From Sphingobacteriales bacterium 44-61 (GTDB lineage Bacteria > Bacteroidota > Bacteroidia > Chitinophagales > Chitinophagaceae), in the NCBI GenBank assembly GCA_001898405.1, contig MKTW01000002.1:637714-701713 (forward strand): a stretch of 64,000 nucleotides of DNA, in the 5' to 3' direction. Position numbers and translations under genes: made by a program. The number at the start of each line of letters is the position of its first letter. Position 1 is the stretch's first letter. The notes below the pieces were generated by a model. The model was given only the letters and a program-made list of their open reading frames with translations. It made no database searches and had not been told where the DNA came from. Positions 44,410 through 53,302 of the stretch are shown piece after piece.

Positions 44410-44952
44410 ATGTTGATCAATGAGAACATATATCATTCCTTAAAAGTGACTTTTAATGAGTACTATAACTCTTTATGCTTTTTTGCTAATAGTTTAATAA
44501 ATGATCAACAAGCAGCCGAGGATATTGTAGAAGATATGTTTTTAAAGTTGTGGGAAAAGGAGCCAGATTTTAGTAAGCATAAAAATATAAAAGCAGCCTT
44601 ATACATTGGTGTTAAAAACGCCTGCTTAGATTACATTAAAAAAAGAAAAAACAACCGTAGCCAAACCAATACACTTAGCTACGTATTGCAGCAGGAGCAG
44701 GAAGATTTTATACTGAATGAAATTACCAGGGCAGAAGTGCTGCGGGAAGCATATGCCGAAATGCAAAAACTGCCTACGGAATGCCGCAAGGTAATGCAGC
44801 TTTATTACCAGCATGGGCTTGATCACAAACTCATTTCGGCAAAGCTGGGCGTTACCGTTAGCACCGTAAAAAATCAGAAAGCCAGGGGCTTAAAGATTTT
44901 AAGAAAGAAATTAGGTACATCCTTCTTTTATTTTTTAGCGTTGGTTGGTTGA
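44410..44952 (+). CDS. ECF RNA polymerase sigma factor
   Basis: This 180-residue protein has sigma region 2 (~10-75; NSLCFFANSLINDQQAAEDIVEDMFLKLWE) and region 4 (~115-165; LPTECRKVMQLYYQHGLDHKLISAKLGVTVSTVKNQ). It is of the Bacteroidetes sigma-70 family type that works with FecR-like anti-sigma proteins and TonB-dependent receptors. It should direct transcription of the fecR-susC-susD genes at 45138-51310 after a signal from the receptor. A terminator separates it from fecR, so the two are not simply one transcript. Confidence 0.88.
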   Translation: MLINENIYHSLKVTFNEYYNSLCFFANSLINDQQAAEDIVEDMFLKLWEKEPDFSKHKNIKAALYIGVKNACLDYIKKRKNNRSQTNTLSYVLQQEQEDFILNEITRAEVLREAYAEMQKLPTECRKVMQLYYQHGLDHKLISAKLGVTVSTVKNQKARGLKILRKKLGTSFFYFLALVG

Positions 44953-45014
44953 GTTTTATTATTTTCAAAGTCTCCAAAAAGGTTCAATTTTTTCGTAGGA
45001 TAAGGCTAATGTTT

Positions 45015-45044
45015 TCCCGGGTAATCTTGCCCGGGATTTTTTTT
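45015..45044 (+). terminator. Terminator between sigma gene and fecR
   Basis: TCCCGGG (45015-45021) pairs with CCCGGGA (45030-45036), then eight T residues (45037-45044). It ends the sigma transcript 63 bases after the stop codon. Confidence 0.85.
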
Positions 45045-45106
45045 ATCTGCTATTTAGACCATTTCCCAAATAAATCGTTTTTACATCATACACCGCTATT
45101 TTTTGC

Positions 45107-45125
45107 TACAGGGAGAAGAAAGTAA
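45107..45125 (+). promoter_or_regulatory. Motif upstream of fecR shared with 41340-41358
   Basis: TACAGGGAGAAGAAAGTAA lies 12 bases before the fecR start and has 18 of 19 bases in common with a site before the XRE gene. A CATACACCG block precedes both (20 bases upstream here, 26 there). Since fecR is cut off from the sigma gene by a terminator, it needs its own promoter, and this is the best candidate for a sigma-dependent element. Confidence 0.45.
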
Positions 45126-45137
45126 TTATCAGCAAAA

Positions 45138-46352
45138 ATGAAAAAAATAAATACGGGCAAGAGTTTTCGGGTAGCATACCTCATAAGCAGCTACCTGAAA
45201 AGAAGCATAACAGAGCAGGAACTCGAAGAACTGCAATTATGGCTAAGCAGTAGCGAGCAAAACAGGCAATTGCTTGAAGAACTACAGACGCCCGAAACAA
45301 TGGAAAACCAGTTGCAACAATTCGGTAATGCAGATAACCAGGCAGGTTGGCAACGGTTACAGTACAAGCTAAGTAGCCGTAATAGCAACGATCGAAGAAA
45401 AAGAAATTGGATTGTATGGTGGCGCTCTGCAGCGGCATTGCTGCTGCTATCACTGGCGGTATGGCAGCTATTCCAGCACTTAGCAGGAAAACCAGGTAGT
45501 AAACCTACACTTGCCAGCCAGTATGGGGAAGATGTATTGCCCGGGGCAAGAAAGGCAAAGCTGGTATTGAGCAATGGTAACACGGTAATGTTAAACAATG
45601 GTACAGACAGTTCATTTACCGAAAGCGGAAGCACCATACAACGTAGTGCTGATGGCAGGCTGGTATATGCAAGCGGTAACAACAGCAATGCCACCTCTTG
45701 CAATACCTTGTCTATACCTATGGGTGGGGAATATATGTTAATGCTGGAGGATGGTACAAAGGTTTGGCTGAATGCAGCAACTTCCCTGCGTTACCCGGTA
45801 AAGTTTAATGGCAAAGAAAGGCGGGTTGAACTGATAGAGGGCGAGGCATATTTTGAAGTAGCAAAAAACAAAGAAAAACCATTTATAGTAACGGCTAACC
45901 AAATGGAAATACAAGCCATAGGAACAGCCTTTGATGTAAACACCTATGCTGATTCGGATAGCGCCCTTTATACTACGCTCACAGAGGGCAAGGTAAAGGT
46001 AGTAACCAGCGGCGGGAACAATATGCTGCTGCCCGGGGAGCAGGTAAAAGTAAGCGGTGCAAAGGCTAAAGTAAATGCAGCCGATGTAGAGGTTGTTACC
46101 GGGTGGAAAAGAGGCTTGTTTGTATTTAATGGCGCACCACTGCCGCAGGTAATGAGCCAGCTTGCCCGCTGGTACAATGTACGCATAGAGTATGACAGCC
46201 GGTTTAGGGAGCAGAAATATTTTACCGGAGAGATTAAAAGAAATGTGCCGGTAAGTAAGCTGCTGCAAATGATGGAACTAACCGGCATAGCCAGTTTTAA
46301 GATCAGCGAAGGAAAAATTTTGGTGCAGCCATATAGCAGGCAGCCGATATAG
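45138..46352 (+). CDS. FecR-family anti-sigma factor
   Basis: This 404-residue protein has a cytoplasmic N-terminal part (~1-95), one membrane span (~98-118, AALLLLSLAVWQLF), and a periplasmic FecR domain (~195-295; LSIPMGGEYMLMLEDGTKVWLNAATSLRYPVKF, RRVELIEGEAYFEV). The C-terminal DUF4974-like part (~325-400, FNGAPLPQVMSQLARWYNVRIEY) follows. It should hold the ECF sigma factor at the membrane and release it when the outer-membrane receptor is engaged. It is first in the operon with susC and susD. Confidence 0.9.
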   Translation: MKKINTGKSFRVAYLISSYLKRSITEQELEELQLWLSSSEQNRQLLEELQTPETMENQLQQFGNADNQAGWQRLQYKLSSRNSNDRRKRNWIVWWRSAAALLLLSLAVWQLFQHLAGKPGSKPTLASQYGEDVLPGARKAKLVLSNGNTVMLNNGTDSSFTESGSTIQRSADGRLVYASGNNSNATSCNTLSIPMGGEYMLMLEDGTKVWLNAATSLRYPVKFNGKERRVELIEGEAYFEVAKNKEKPFIVTANQMEIQAIGTAFDVNTYADSDSALYTTLTEGKVKVVTSGGNNMLLPGEQVKVSGAKAKVNAADVEVVTGWKRGLFVFNGAPLPQVMSQLARWYNVRIEYDSRFREQKYFTGEIKRNVPVSKLLQMMELTGIASFKISEGKILVQPYSRQPI

Positions 46353-46382
46353 CAAACATTAATTAACCTAAACTATACTGAA

Positions 46383-49300
46383 ATGAAGGAAACAACACTG
46401 CAACTTTGCAGGGTCAAGGCTTTTTTTTGCCTGAAACAACGTTATGCCATACTGCTGCTGTTGCTGGGTATTTTAAAGATGGCGCAAGCCCAGGCCGGTA
46501 CTAACCCGCCGCAAGATTCGTCATTACTTACAATAAACCTTTTCAACGCTCCATTGGAAAAGGCATTTGCAATCATTAAGCAGCAAACGCCATACAGGAT
46601 TATTTATGACAACAGCTTATTGAAAAATGCAAACCCTGTTACCGTTAACGTTAATAAGGAGCCTTTGCAAAAAGTGTTATCGTTGCTTTTCCGCAGCCAA
46701 CCATTTGACTATCGTATTATAGAGCAATCTATAATACTTACTCCAAAAAATTCAAAACCGGTCACTCCCGGGAAGGAAGCAAGCAATGTAATAGCACCTG
46801 CAAGCGATACTTTAATAACAGGTGTTGTGCTGGCGGATTCCTCTTTGATGCCGTTGGCCGGCGCAACAGTGCAATTAAAGGGTAGTAAGATTTCTGTTAT
46901 AACAGGCAATAATGGAAAGTTCAGCATTCGCATACCGCAATCAGATGCAACGCTCGTCATAAGCTATATTGGCTATAGTACTAAAAACATTCCTGTAAAT
47001 GGAAATTTGCAATTCCCATTGAATGTGCTTCTTAAGGAAATGCCAAAGGAAATGGAGGAAGTAATCATTATGAATACCGGGTATGAAGCTCTTCCTAAAG
47101 AAAGGGCAACAGGATCTTTTGCGCAGGTAGATAACAAGCTATTAAATCAACAGGTGGGAGTAAATATTATTGACAGGCTAAAAGGTGTAGCAAGCAGCGT
47201 TTTGTTTGAGAAAAAAAATGATGGGCCTTCTTTTACAATTAGAGGGCTAAGCACTATTAATGGCCCTAAAGAGCCACTGATAATACTGGACAATTATCCA
47301 TACGAAGGAGATATAAACAATATTAACCCGAATGATATTGAAAACATCACAATTTTGAAGGATGCCGCTGCTGCCAGCATTTGGGGTACACGTGCGGGGA
47401 ATGGAGTAGTTGTTATCACTACCAAAAAAGGGAAATTCAATCAGCCCCTAAAAGTTGAATTTAATACCAACTTCATTGTTACGCAAAAGCCTGATTTGTT
47501 TTATTTACCCTTAATGTCATCCCCAGAGTATATTGATGTGGAACAGATGTTATTCAATAATGGCTTTTACAATAGCCAGATTAACAGTCCATATCATTCA
47601 GCACTATCTCCAGCTGTTGAGGTGTTTCTAAAAAAGCGACAAGGGATTTTTTCTGAACAGGAGGCTTTGTCGAAGTTGAGTGACTTAAAATCCGTAGATA
47701 TCCGCAATGAGTACAAAAAATACTTCTATAGAAATGCGATGAACCAGCAATATGCTCTTAATTTAAGAGGAGGAAATGATAATATTACTTACTTGCTTTC
47801 CGGTGGGTACGACAGAGGAGTTAGTAACCTTGATGCACCACATAGTAGGATTAATTTGCGGTCAGAAAATACTTATAGACCTGTAAAGGGGTTGCTGCTT
47901 AATTTCGGATTATTATATACCAATTCATCCAGCAAAAGCGGAAAGCCAGGATATGGAGATGTTACTATTGGGGCAAAGCCAATCCCATATTTGAGTTTTG
48001 CAGATGCAACTGGTAATCCGCTGGCAATAGCCAAAACATACAGGCAATCCTTTATTGATACAGCAGGAGGAGGAAAACTGTTAGACTGGAATTATTATCC
48101 ATTAGAAGAATATAAATATAACACCAGTGAAACAAGTCTGACAGACCTGTTAGGTAAACTGGGGCTAAACTACAGGATAATTCCCGGCATTGACATTGAT
48201 ATAAAATACCAATATCAAAAACAGCAAACAACTGCTACAACCTTAGCATCTTTGCAATCGTATTATACAAGGGATTTGATAAACACTTATTCTGAACTGA
48301 ATTATTCTACCGGGAATATTAAGTATGGCATTCCCTTAGGAGGAATCTTAGGAAAGTCAATATCTACGGTTGAAGCACAGAATATTCGGGGCCAGATAAA
48401 CTTCAATAGAAAATTTGGGAATCACGAAGTTACTTCATTAATAGGGTCAGAAATCAGGCAAATAAAAACTAACACAGACCATCTATCCGCTTTTGGGTAT
48501 GACCCAGATATTTTAACGACTGAAATTGTAGATGCGGCTAATCCTTATCGCAATTTTGTAACAGGGTCTTACGATTATCTTAATAGCGGAGGTGTTTCTT
48601 TCTCTGCAAAAACAAATAGGTTTGTATCTTTTTTTGGCAACACTTCTTACATTTTTAAAGAAAGATACATATTAACGGGAAGTGTGCGAAAAGATGCGTC
48701 TAATCTATTCGGTAAAGCCACAAATGATAAATGGACACCCCTTTGGTCAGTAGGAGCAAGATGGAATATTTCTAACGAGCCTTTTTTTAAATGTAAACTA
48801 CTACCTGAATTAAAACTAAGAGCCACATACGGGTATAGCGGAAATGTAGATCAAAGCAAATCAGCCGTAACTGTAATGGCATTTTCGGGAAATGCTGACT
48901 ATACCAATTTACCTTATGGAGTTGTTACCCAATATAGAAATTCAGAACTAAGATGGGAACGTGTAGGCATGTTCAACTTAGGGGTAGATTTTAGCCTTCG
49001 CAACAAAGTTCTATCAGGCAGTTTAGAATATTATCGAAAAAAAGGGGTTGATCTGTTCGGCCCATCCCCTATAGATTATACTGCTGGTCTTGGCTATTTC
49101 TCCATTATAAAAAATGTTGCTGATATGAAAGCAAGCGGGTTTGATCTTTCATTGATAAGTAACAATATTTCCAACCATATCTTTCGTTGGTCAACAAACT
49201 TTTTATTAAGTTATAACCTCGCCAAAACCGATAAGTATTATTTAGGTACTGGTATTAGCTCAAGTTCATTTGTAAACTCAGGGAATAGTATAACACCAAT

Positions 49301-49940
49301 TCCAGGACAGCCGCTTTATACCTTGATAAGCTATCAATCTCCTGGTCTCAATACACAGGGAAACCCGCAAGGAATGCTCAATAAGCAGTTAAGCACAGAT
49401 TATTACGCCATTGCTAATGATACTTCCAGAAGTAATTTAAGTTACAGTGGCACATCTGTACCGAAGTGTTTTGGCTCTATAATTAATAATTTTTCCTGGC
49501 AAGGCCTTTCTGTAAGCATAAATATTTCCTATAAACTTAGCTATTATTTTAGGCGACCCTTTTTATCATATGATCGGTTGTTTAACAATGGAATTGGCCA
49601 TAGGGAGTTTACCGATTGCTGGAAACATACAGGCGATGAGTTAATAACAAATGTACCTGCTTTAGTATATCCGAATAATTCACAAAGAGATATTTTTTAC
49701 GGAATGTCCCAGGTCACGGTGGAAAAAGGGGATCACATCAGGCTCCAATACATTAACGTATCATACAATTTACCAGAAAACATACTCAAAAAATGTCGGT
49801 TGAAGGATTTTCAGTTATATCTAAATGCTTCGAACATCGGAATACTTTGGAGAGCTAACAAAAAGGACATCGATCCCGATCTTCCCAATGGTTTACCGTT
49901 ACAAAAAAGCTATGCAGTAGGCATTCGTTCAAATTTTTAA
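46383..49940 (+). CDS. SusC/RagA-family TonB-dependent receptor with N-terminal signalling domain
   Basis: This 1185-residue outer-membrane protein has a signal peptide (1-~37), an STN/secretin-TonB short domain (~45-115; LLTINLFNAPLEKAFAII), a CarboxypepD_reg-like domain (~145-220; TGVVLADSSLMPLAGATVQLKG) and a plug (~225-345; MNTGYEALPKERATGSFAQV, KEPLIILDNYPY). The beta barrel fills ~350-1185. The STN domain marks it as a transducer that signals to the FecR protein. It imports a glycan or peptide-like ligand together with the SusD-like lipoprotein. The ligand is unknown; no glycoside hydrolase is adjacent. Confidence 0.93.
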   Translation: MKETTLQLCRVKAFFCLKQRYAILLLLLGILKMAQAQAGTNPPQDSSLLTINLFNAPLEKAFAIIKQQTPYRIIYDNSLLKNANPVTVNVNKEPLQKVLSLLFRSQPFDYRIIEQSIILTPKNSKPVTPGKEASNVIAPASDTLITGVVLADSSLMPLAGATVQLKGSKISVITGNNGKFSIRIPQSDATLVISYIGYSTKNIPVNGNLQFPLNVLLKEMPKEMEEVIIMNTGYEALPKERATGSFAQVDNKLLNQQVGVNIIDRLKGVASSVLFEKKNDGPSFTIRGLSTINGPKEPLIILDNYPYEGDINNINPNDIENITILKDAAAASIWGTRAGNGVVVITTKKGKFNQPLKVEFNTNFIVTQKPDLFYLPLMSSPEYIDVEQMLFNNGFYNSQINSPYHSALSPAVEVFLKKRQGIFSEQEALSKLSDLKSVDIRNEYKKYFYRNAMNQQYALNLRGGNDNITYLLSGGYDRGVSNLDAPHSRINLRSENTYRPVKGLLLNFGLLYTNSSSKSGKPGYGDVTIGAKPIPYLSFADATGNPLAIAKTYRQSFIDTAGGGKLLDWNYYPLEEYKYNTSETSLTDLLGKLGLNYRIIPGIDIDIKYQYQKQQTTATTLASLQSYYTRDLINTYSELNYSTGNIKYGIPLGGILGKSISTVEAQNIRGQINFNRKFGNHEVTSLIGSEIRQIKTNTDHLSAFGYDPDILTTEIVDAANPYRNFVTGSYDYLNSGGVSFSAKTNRFVSFFGNTSYIFKERYILTGSVRKDASNLFGKATNDKWTPLWSVGARWNISNEPFFKCKLLPELKLRATYGYSGNVDQSKSAVTVMAFSGNADYTNLPYGVVTQYRNSELRWERVGMFNLGVDFSLRNKVLSGSLEYYRKKGVDLFGPSPIDYTAGLGYFSIIKNVADMKASGFDLSLISNNISNHIFRWSTNFLLSYNLAKTDKYYLGTGISSSSFVNSGNSITPIPGQPLYTLISYQSPGLNTQGNPQGMLNKQLSTDYYAIANDTSRSNLSYSGTSVPKCFGSIINNFSWQGLSVSINISYKLSYYFRRPFLSYDRLFNNGIGHREFTDCWKHTGDELITNVPALVYPNNSQRDIFYGMSQVTVEKGDHIRLQYINVSYNLPENILKKCRLKDFQLYLNASNIGILWRANKKDIDPDLPNGLPLQKSYAVGIRSNF

Positions 49941-49957
49941 TCTTAATTCTTTTATAA

Positions 49958-51310
49958 ATGAAACAATACATAGTTGCAATTTTATTGACATTATTAACGT
50001 CTCCGGGATGTAAAAAATACCTTGATGAGAAGCCTGATCAATCTTTAGTAGTTCCAAATACATTAAAAGGTCTACAAGCCCTTCTTGATAATAATGGCAG
50101 CTTAAATAAGAATAATCCTTCGTGGGGCATGGCTTCAAGCGATGATTATTTTTTAACGGCGGATGTATATAATTCCAGATCGGTACAGCAAAAACTGGCT
50201 TACATATGGGGGTTAAAAGATTATAGTACCTTCCCAAATGAATGGGCAAAGATTTATAACCAAGTATATATTGCAAATGTAGTGCTTGAAGGAATAGGCT
50301 CTATTCCGAAGGATATTTCTAATAAGAACGATTGGGAAAATATACATGCTTCCGCCTTAGTATATCGAGCGCAGAGTTTTTTTCGTGCAGTACTTCTCTT
50401 TTCAAAGGCTTATAATGAACAAACAGCCCATAATGATTTAGGGATTGTTTTGCGGCTTACTTCTGACTATAATGAACGGTCAGCAAGGGCAAGCATTTTC
50501 GACTCTTATGCTAAAATTGTGAATGACTTAAAAGAAGCAGCGATATTTTTGCCGAATATACCAATTACAGTGTTACGCCCTTCCAAGCCTGCTGCTTATG
50601 GTTTACTCGCAAGAACTTATTTAGCTATGGCTGAATATGACAGCGCCTGGAAATATTCTGATTTAAGCCTTCAAATCAACAACCAGTTATTAGATTATAA
50701 CGATTTAGATGTGAATGCCAGTTTTCCTTTTCAACCATTTAATAAGGAAGTGATTTTTCATAGTACAGTTGGTTCTTACATATTCAGCAATGTGAGTCCA
50801 AACAATGCAAGAATTGATACCACCCTATTTGGTTTGTATGATAATAATGATTTAAGAAAATTACTTTTTTTTAGGCTAAGAGCTGTACCGAACATTTATT
50901 CTTTCAAGGGAAACTACAATGGAAATACCGATCTGTTTGTAGGAATAGCTAATGATGAACTTTTTCTTACCAGAGCAGAATGCTATGCCCGTAAAGGAAA
51001 TAAAGATGCTGCTATAGCAGATTTAAATTTTTTGCTTTTAAAGCGATGGAAAGCTGGAACCTTTAACCCTCTTAGTGCTGGATCAGCTAATGAAGCGCTT
51101 TCAATAATATTGTCAGAAAGGCGAAAGGAACTAATTTTCAGAGATTTGAGATGGATGGATATAAAGCGACTAAATAGAGAGGGTGCAAATATTGTATTGA
51201 AACGAATAGTATTGGGGCAAGAGTATACGCTCCTTCCCAATGAAAATAGATATGCTCTTCAATTGCCTGCTGATATTATAAGTATGACAGGGATGCCTCA
51301 AAATCCTTAA
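49958..51310 (+). CDS. SusD/RagB-family substrate-binding lipoprotein
   Basis: This 450-residue lipoprotein has a lipobox SPGC (Cys18) followed by the typical KKYLDEKPDQS. SusD helices and TPR-like segments are present (YRAQSFFRAVLLFSKAYNEQ, AAYGLLARTYLAMAEYDSAWKYSDLSL) and the C-terminal ELIFRDLRWMDIKRLNREG motif is conserved. It caps the SusC barrel on the cell surface and binds the ligand. It is at the shorter end of the family (often 500-600), which suggests a small ligand. It begins 17 bases after susC and is followed by a strong terminator. Confidence 0.92.
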   Translation: MKQYIVAILLTLLTSPGCKKYLDEKPDQSLVVPNTLKGLQALLDNNGSLNKNNPSWGMASSDDYFLTADVYNSRSVQQKLAYIWGLKDYSTFPNEWAKIYNQVYIANVVLEGIGSIPKDISNKNDWENIHASALVYRAQSFFRAVLLFSKAYNEQTAHNDLGIVLRLTSDYNERSARASIFDSYAKIVNDLKEAAIFLPNIPITVLRPSKPAAYGLLARTYLAMAEYDSAWKYSDLSLQINNQLLDYNDLDVNASFPFQPFNKEVIFHSTVGSYIFSNVSPNNARIDTTLFGLYDNNDLRKLLFFRLRAVPNIYSFKGNYNGNTDLFVGIANDELFLTRAECYARKGNKDAAIADLNFLLLKRWKAGTFNPLSAGSANEALSIILSERRKELIFRDLRWMDIKRLNREGANIVLKRIVLGQEYTLLPNENRYALQLPADIISMTGMPQNP

Positions 51311-51321
51311 TAAGATGATAA

Positions 51322-51368
51322 AAATGAAAGGGCAGCAAATAAACTAATTATTTGCTGCCCTTTCATTT
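51322..51368. terminator. Bidirectional terminator between susD and a convergent gene
   Basis: A 19-bp perfect stem (51322-51340 with 51350-51368) contains AAAGGGCAGC and its complement. Runs rich in T (plus) and T on the minus strand flank it, so it can serve both the susD transcript and the gene at 51385-51765. Confidence 0.9.
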
Positions 51369-51384
51369 AAGAATCATTTAGTCG

Positions 51385-51765
51385 TTACAGTGGATTCTTA
51401 AATTTTGCTGCGTTAACATTAACATTGTCTATTACAGGCGTCATTGCCGACCCTGTTCCTGAAACCGGTACAAGATCGGGGTGTGCAGGTGCTGTCGCTG
51501 CAGAACTAATTGTTCTGATAACACAACCATTTTTTTCTTCATCACAAGTTGAGTTATTGAAATCGACATCACTTATTAACTCCCAAAGCGATTCGTCATC
51601 TTCCTGTCCAGGAGATCCTGTAAAGCGATAATAGTAATTCGCAAATACAACAGCTTTATCAGTTTTTTGTTGAGATCTGATTTTTTCTTTTGGCGTGTAT
51701 GCCATTCCACAGATAGCAATTGCGAAAAGGGTGGCAAAAAAAGTAATTGTTATTTTGGTTTTCAT
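51385..51765 (-). CDS. Small exported protein, DUF6520-like
   Basis: This 126-residue protein has a signal peptide (~1-22, ICGMAYT). The mature part has YYYRFTGSPGQEDDESLWELI, then Cys-x5-Cys (TCDEEKNGCVI), then a Pro/Val-rich tail. This pattern (Y-RF-G, Trp, two close Cys) is like small exported proteins of Bacteroidota often placed beside SusC/SusD or TlpA-type genes and grouped as DUF6520; the family name is from memory. A peptide substrate or signal role is possible but unproven. Confidence 0.5.
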   Translation of the reverse strand: MKTKITITFFATLFAIAICGMAYTPKEKIRSQQKTDKAVVFANYYYRFTGSPGQEDDESLWELISDVDFNNSTCDEEKNGCVIRTISSAATAPAHPDLVPVSGTGSAMTPVIDNVNVNAAKFKNPL

Positions 51766-52736
51766 AACCTTTAATTTAATTAATGATTTAATAAGCCTGC
51801 TTCTGGTTTAAAAGGCGCAGGCGCATCCCAAGCAGAAGTAATCGCTTCTACCTTACAATCTTTTTCTTTTTTTCGTAAAATGATACAATCCTTAACGTCC
51901 ATGTTCCGTATTATTACAACGGAGGCGGCTGGGCATTTAATGCCAGGGATACGTTCAGTTTCCGAAATTTTAATCCATTCTTTCGTGTAATTATTCGATG
52001 ATTCCCTACGAAGATCAGGGAACCTTAATGTTCAACCCACTGTATTTCCTGCGCATGAAATGCAGTTAGGCATTGTTGCAACAATATTTTGAAGGCTATT
52101 CAAAGCCTATAATCTTAATGCTCTATATTTTTCCTTTTTTGTCGTATCCTTCTTTACCAATTTGATAGATGTTATTAAAAAACCAAACAGCACCGCCTCC
52201 TTTACCAATGCTGTTTGGTAAGTAGTATTTGCTTATTCTCGCATAAGCTATGCGTCCTTTCATGCCGATCCTGGTATGAAACTTACGAGCGCCTCCGGTA
52301 TGATCAAATAATAGACCTAATTACTATTTTTGGGGCAATCTATTATTCCATCGGCACGCTTCATACACCCCGGAATAGGTGTATCTTATCAGGCACTCCC
52401 CTAAATACGATGGAGTAGGTTTGATTCTTTTGTACCGTTCATGCAACAGTTTATTACTACACGTTACTTATTATAGTAACTGCATTTTTTTTGCATTTCA
52501 TTTTTTTGAGCGCATAATGTTCTTTATCTTAGTAGCACTGCAAAACTTCTTCTTACTACTTTCTATTGCCCTCTATATATACAACGGAAAAAGTAGAGCC
52601 GATGGACTAATTGAAATCGAACTTTTTTCCAGTTGTAACCGAGAAAATGATAAATACTTGTTTATCACGAGTGTCATAAATAGAGCAAACGGCATAAAAA
52701 ACTGTTTTCAATTTTATAAATAAAAAAGTGAGTGGG
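51766..52736. other. Long intergenic region with possible gene remnants
   Basis: These 971 bases between the small exported protein gene and the second ECF sigma gene have no convincing intact gene. Two short open stretches look protein-like. On the plus strand 51879-52001 encodes ...YYYNGGGWAFNARDTF... with no start codon. On the minus strand 52123-52263 encodes 46 residues from an ATG (MKGRIAYARISKYYLP...). A 10-bp inverted repeat (ACCAAACAGC at 52182-52191, GCTGTTTGGT at 52210-52219) followed by T's on the minus strand overlaps the second. These may be remains of deleted genes. Confidence 0.4.
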
Positions 52737-53270
52737 ATGTTTAAGCAAATTGCCGCAGGCTCCCAACGTACCCTTGAAGAGATCCTTGGGAAGTATGGGA
52801 ATGAACTGCGAAATATGATTATCGGGATTGTCCACAATCAAACATGGGCGGAGGAAGTATTGTTCGATACCATTAGAGCTCTATGGGAAAATAAAGAGAA
52901 GGTGGCAGAATTAGAACATCCGACTGGGTGGCTTTTTACTACTGCCCGTAATAAGGCTATAGATAAAATAAGGGAGGAAAAAAATCATTTTCCAACTTTA
53001 TCATTATCAAGCATAGTTGCTTTAGAAGACAATACCAGCGTAGAGGAAGAATTAAACGTGAAGGAACTCTATAAAATCATTCATGCAGCCATTGAGAAAT
53101 TGCCACTCCAGGAAAAAAACGTATTTACTTTATTTAATGAAGGATGGACACGCAAGGAGATTGCAAAAAAGTATAACCTTTCCGAAAATACCATAAAGAA
53201 CCATTTAGCCTTAGCCAGAAAAGCGATCCGAAAATATGTTGCTGTAAATTTTCGTTCGCTCTTTATTTAA
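52737..53270 (+). CDS. ECF RNA polymerase sigma factor, second copy
   Basis: This ~177-residue protein has region 2 (~1-70; LRNMIIGIVHNQTWAEEVLFDTIRALWENKEKVAELEHPTGWLFTTARNKAIDKIR) and region 4 (~115-165; LPLQEKNVFTLFNEGWTRKEIAKKYNLSENTIKNH). It is clearly different from the sigma factor at 44410 in sequence, so the two should serve different promoters. ATG 52737 is chosen; a GTG at 52728 would add three residues. It is followed 32 bases later by a FecR gene, but not by SusC/SusD. Confidence 0.85.
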   Translation: MFKQIAAGSQRTLEEILGKYGNELRNMIIGIVHNQTWAEEVLFDTIRALWENKEKVAELEHPTGWLFTTARNKAIDKIREEKNHFPTLSLSSIVALEDNTSVEEELNVKELYKIIHAAIEKLPLQEKNVFTLFNEGWTRKEIAKKYNLSENTIKNHLALARKAIRKYVAVNFRSLFI

Positions 53271-53302
53271 TTTGATTCAAATGATTCTTAAATCATGTTA
53301 CA

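Noticed and set aside
52215..52723. Plus-strand frames of 67 and 114 codons before the second ECF gene
   Set aside because: Unusual composition rich in Cys, Phe, Tyr and Ile, no family pattern and mutual overlap; more likely non-coding A+T-rich DNA.
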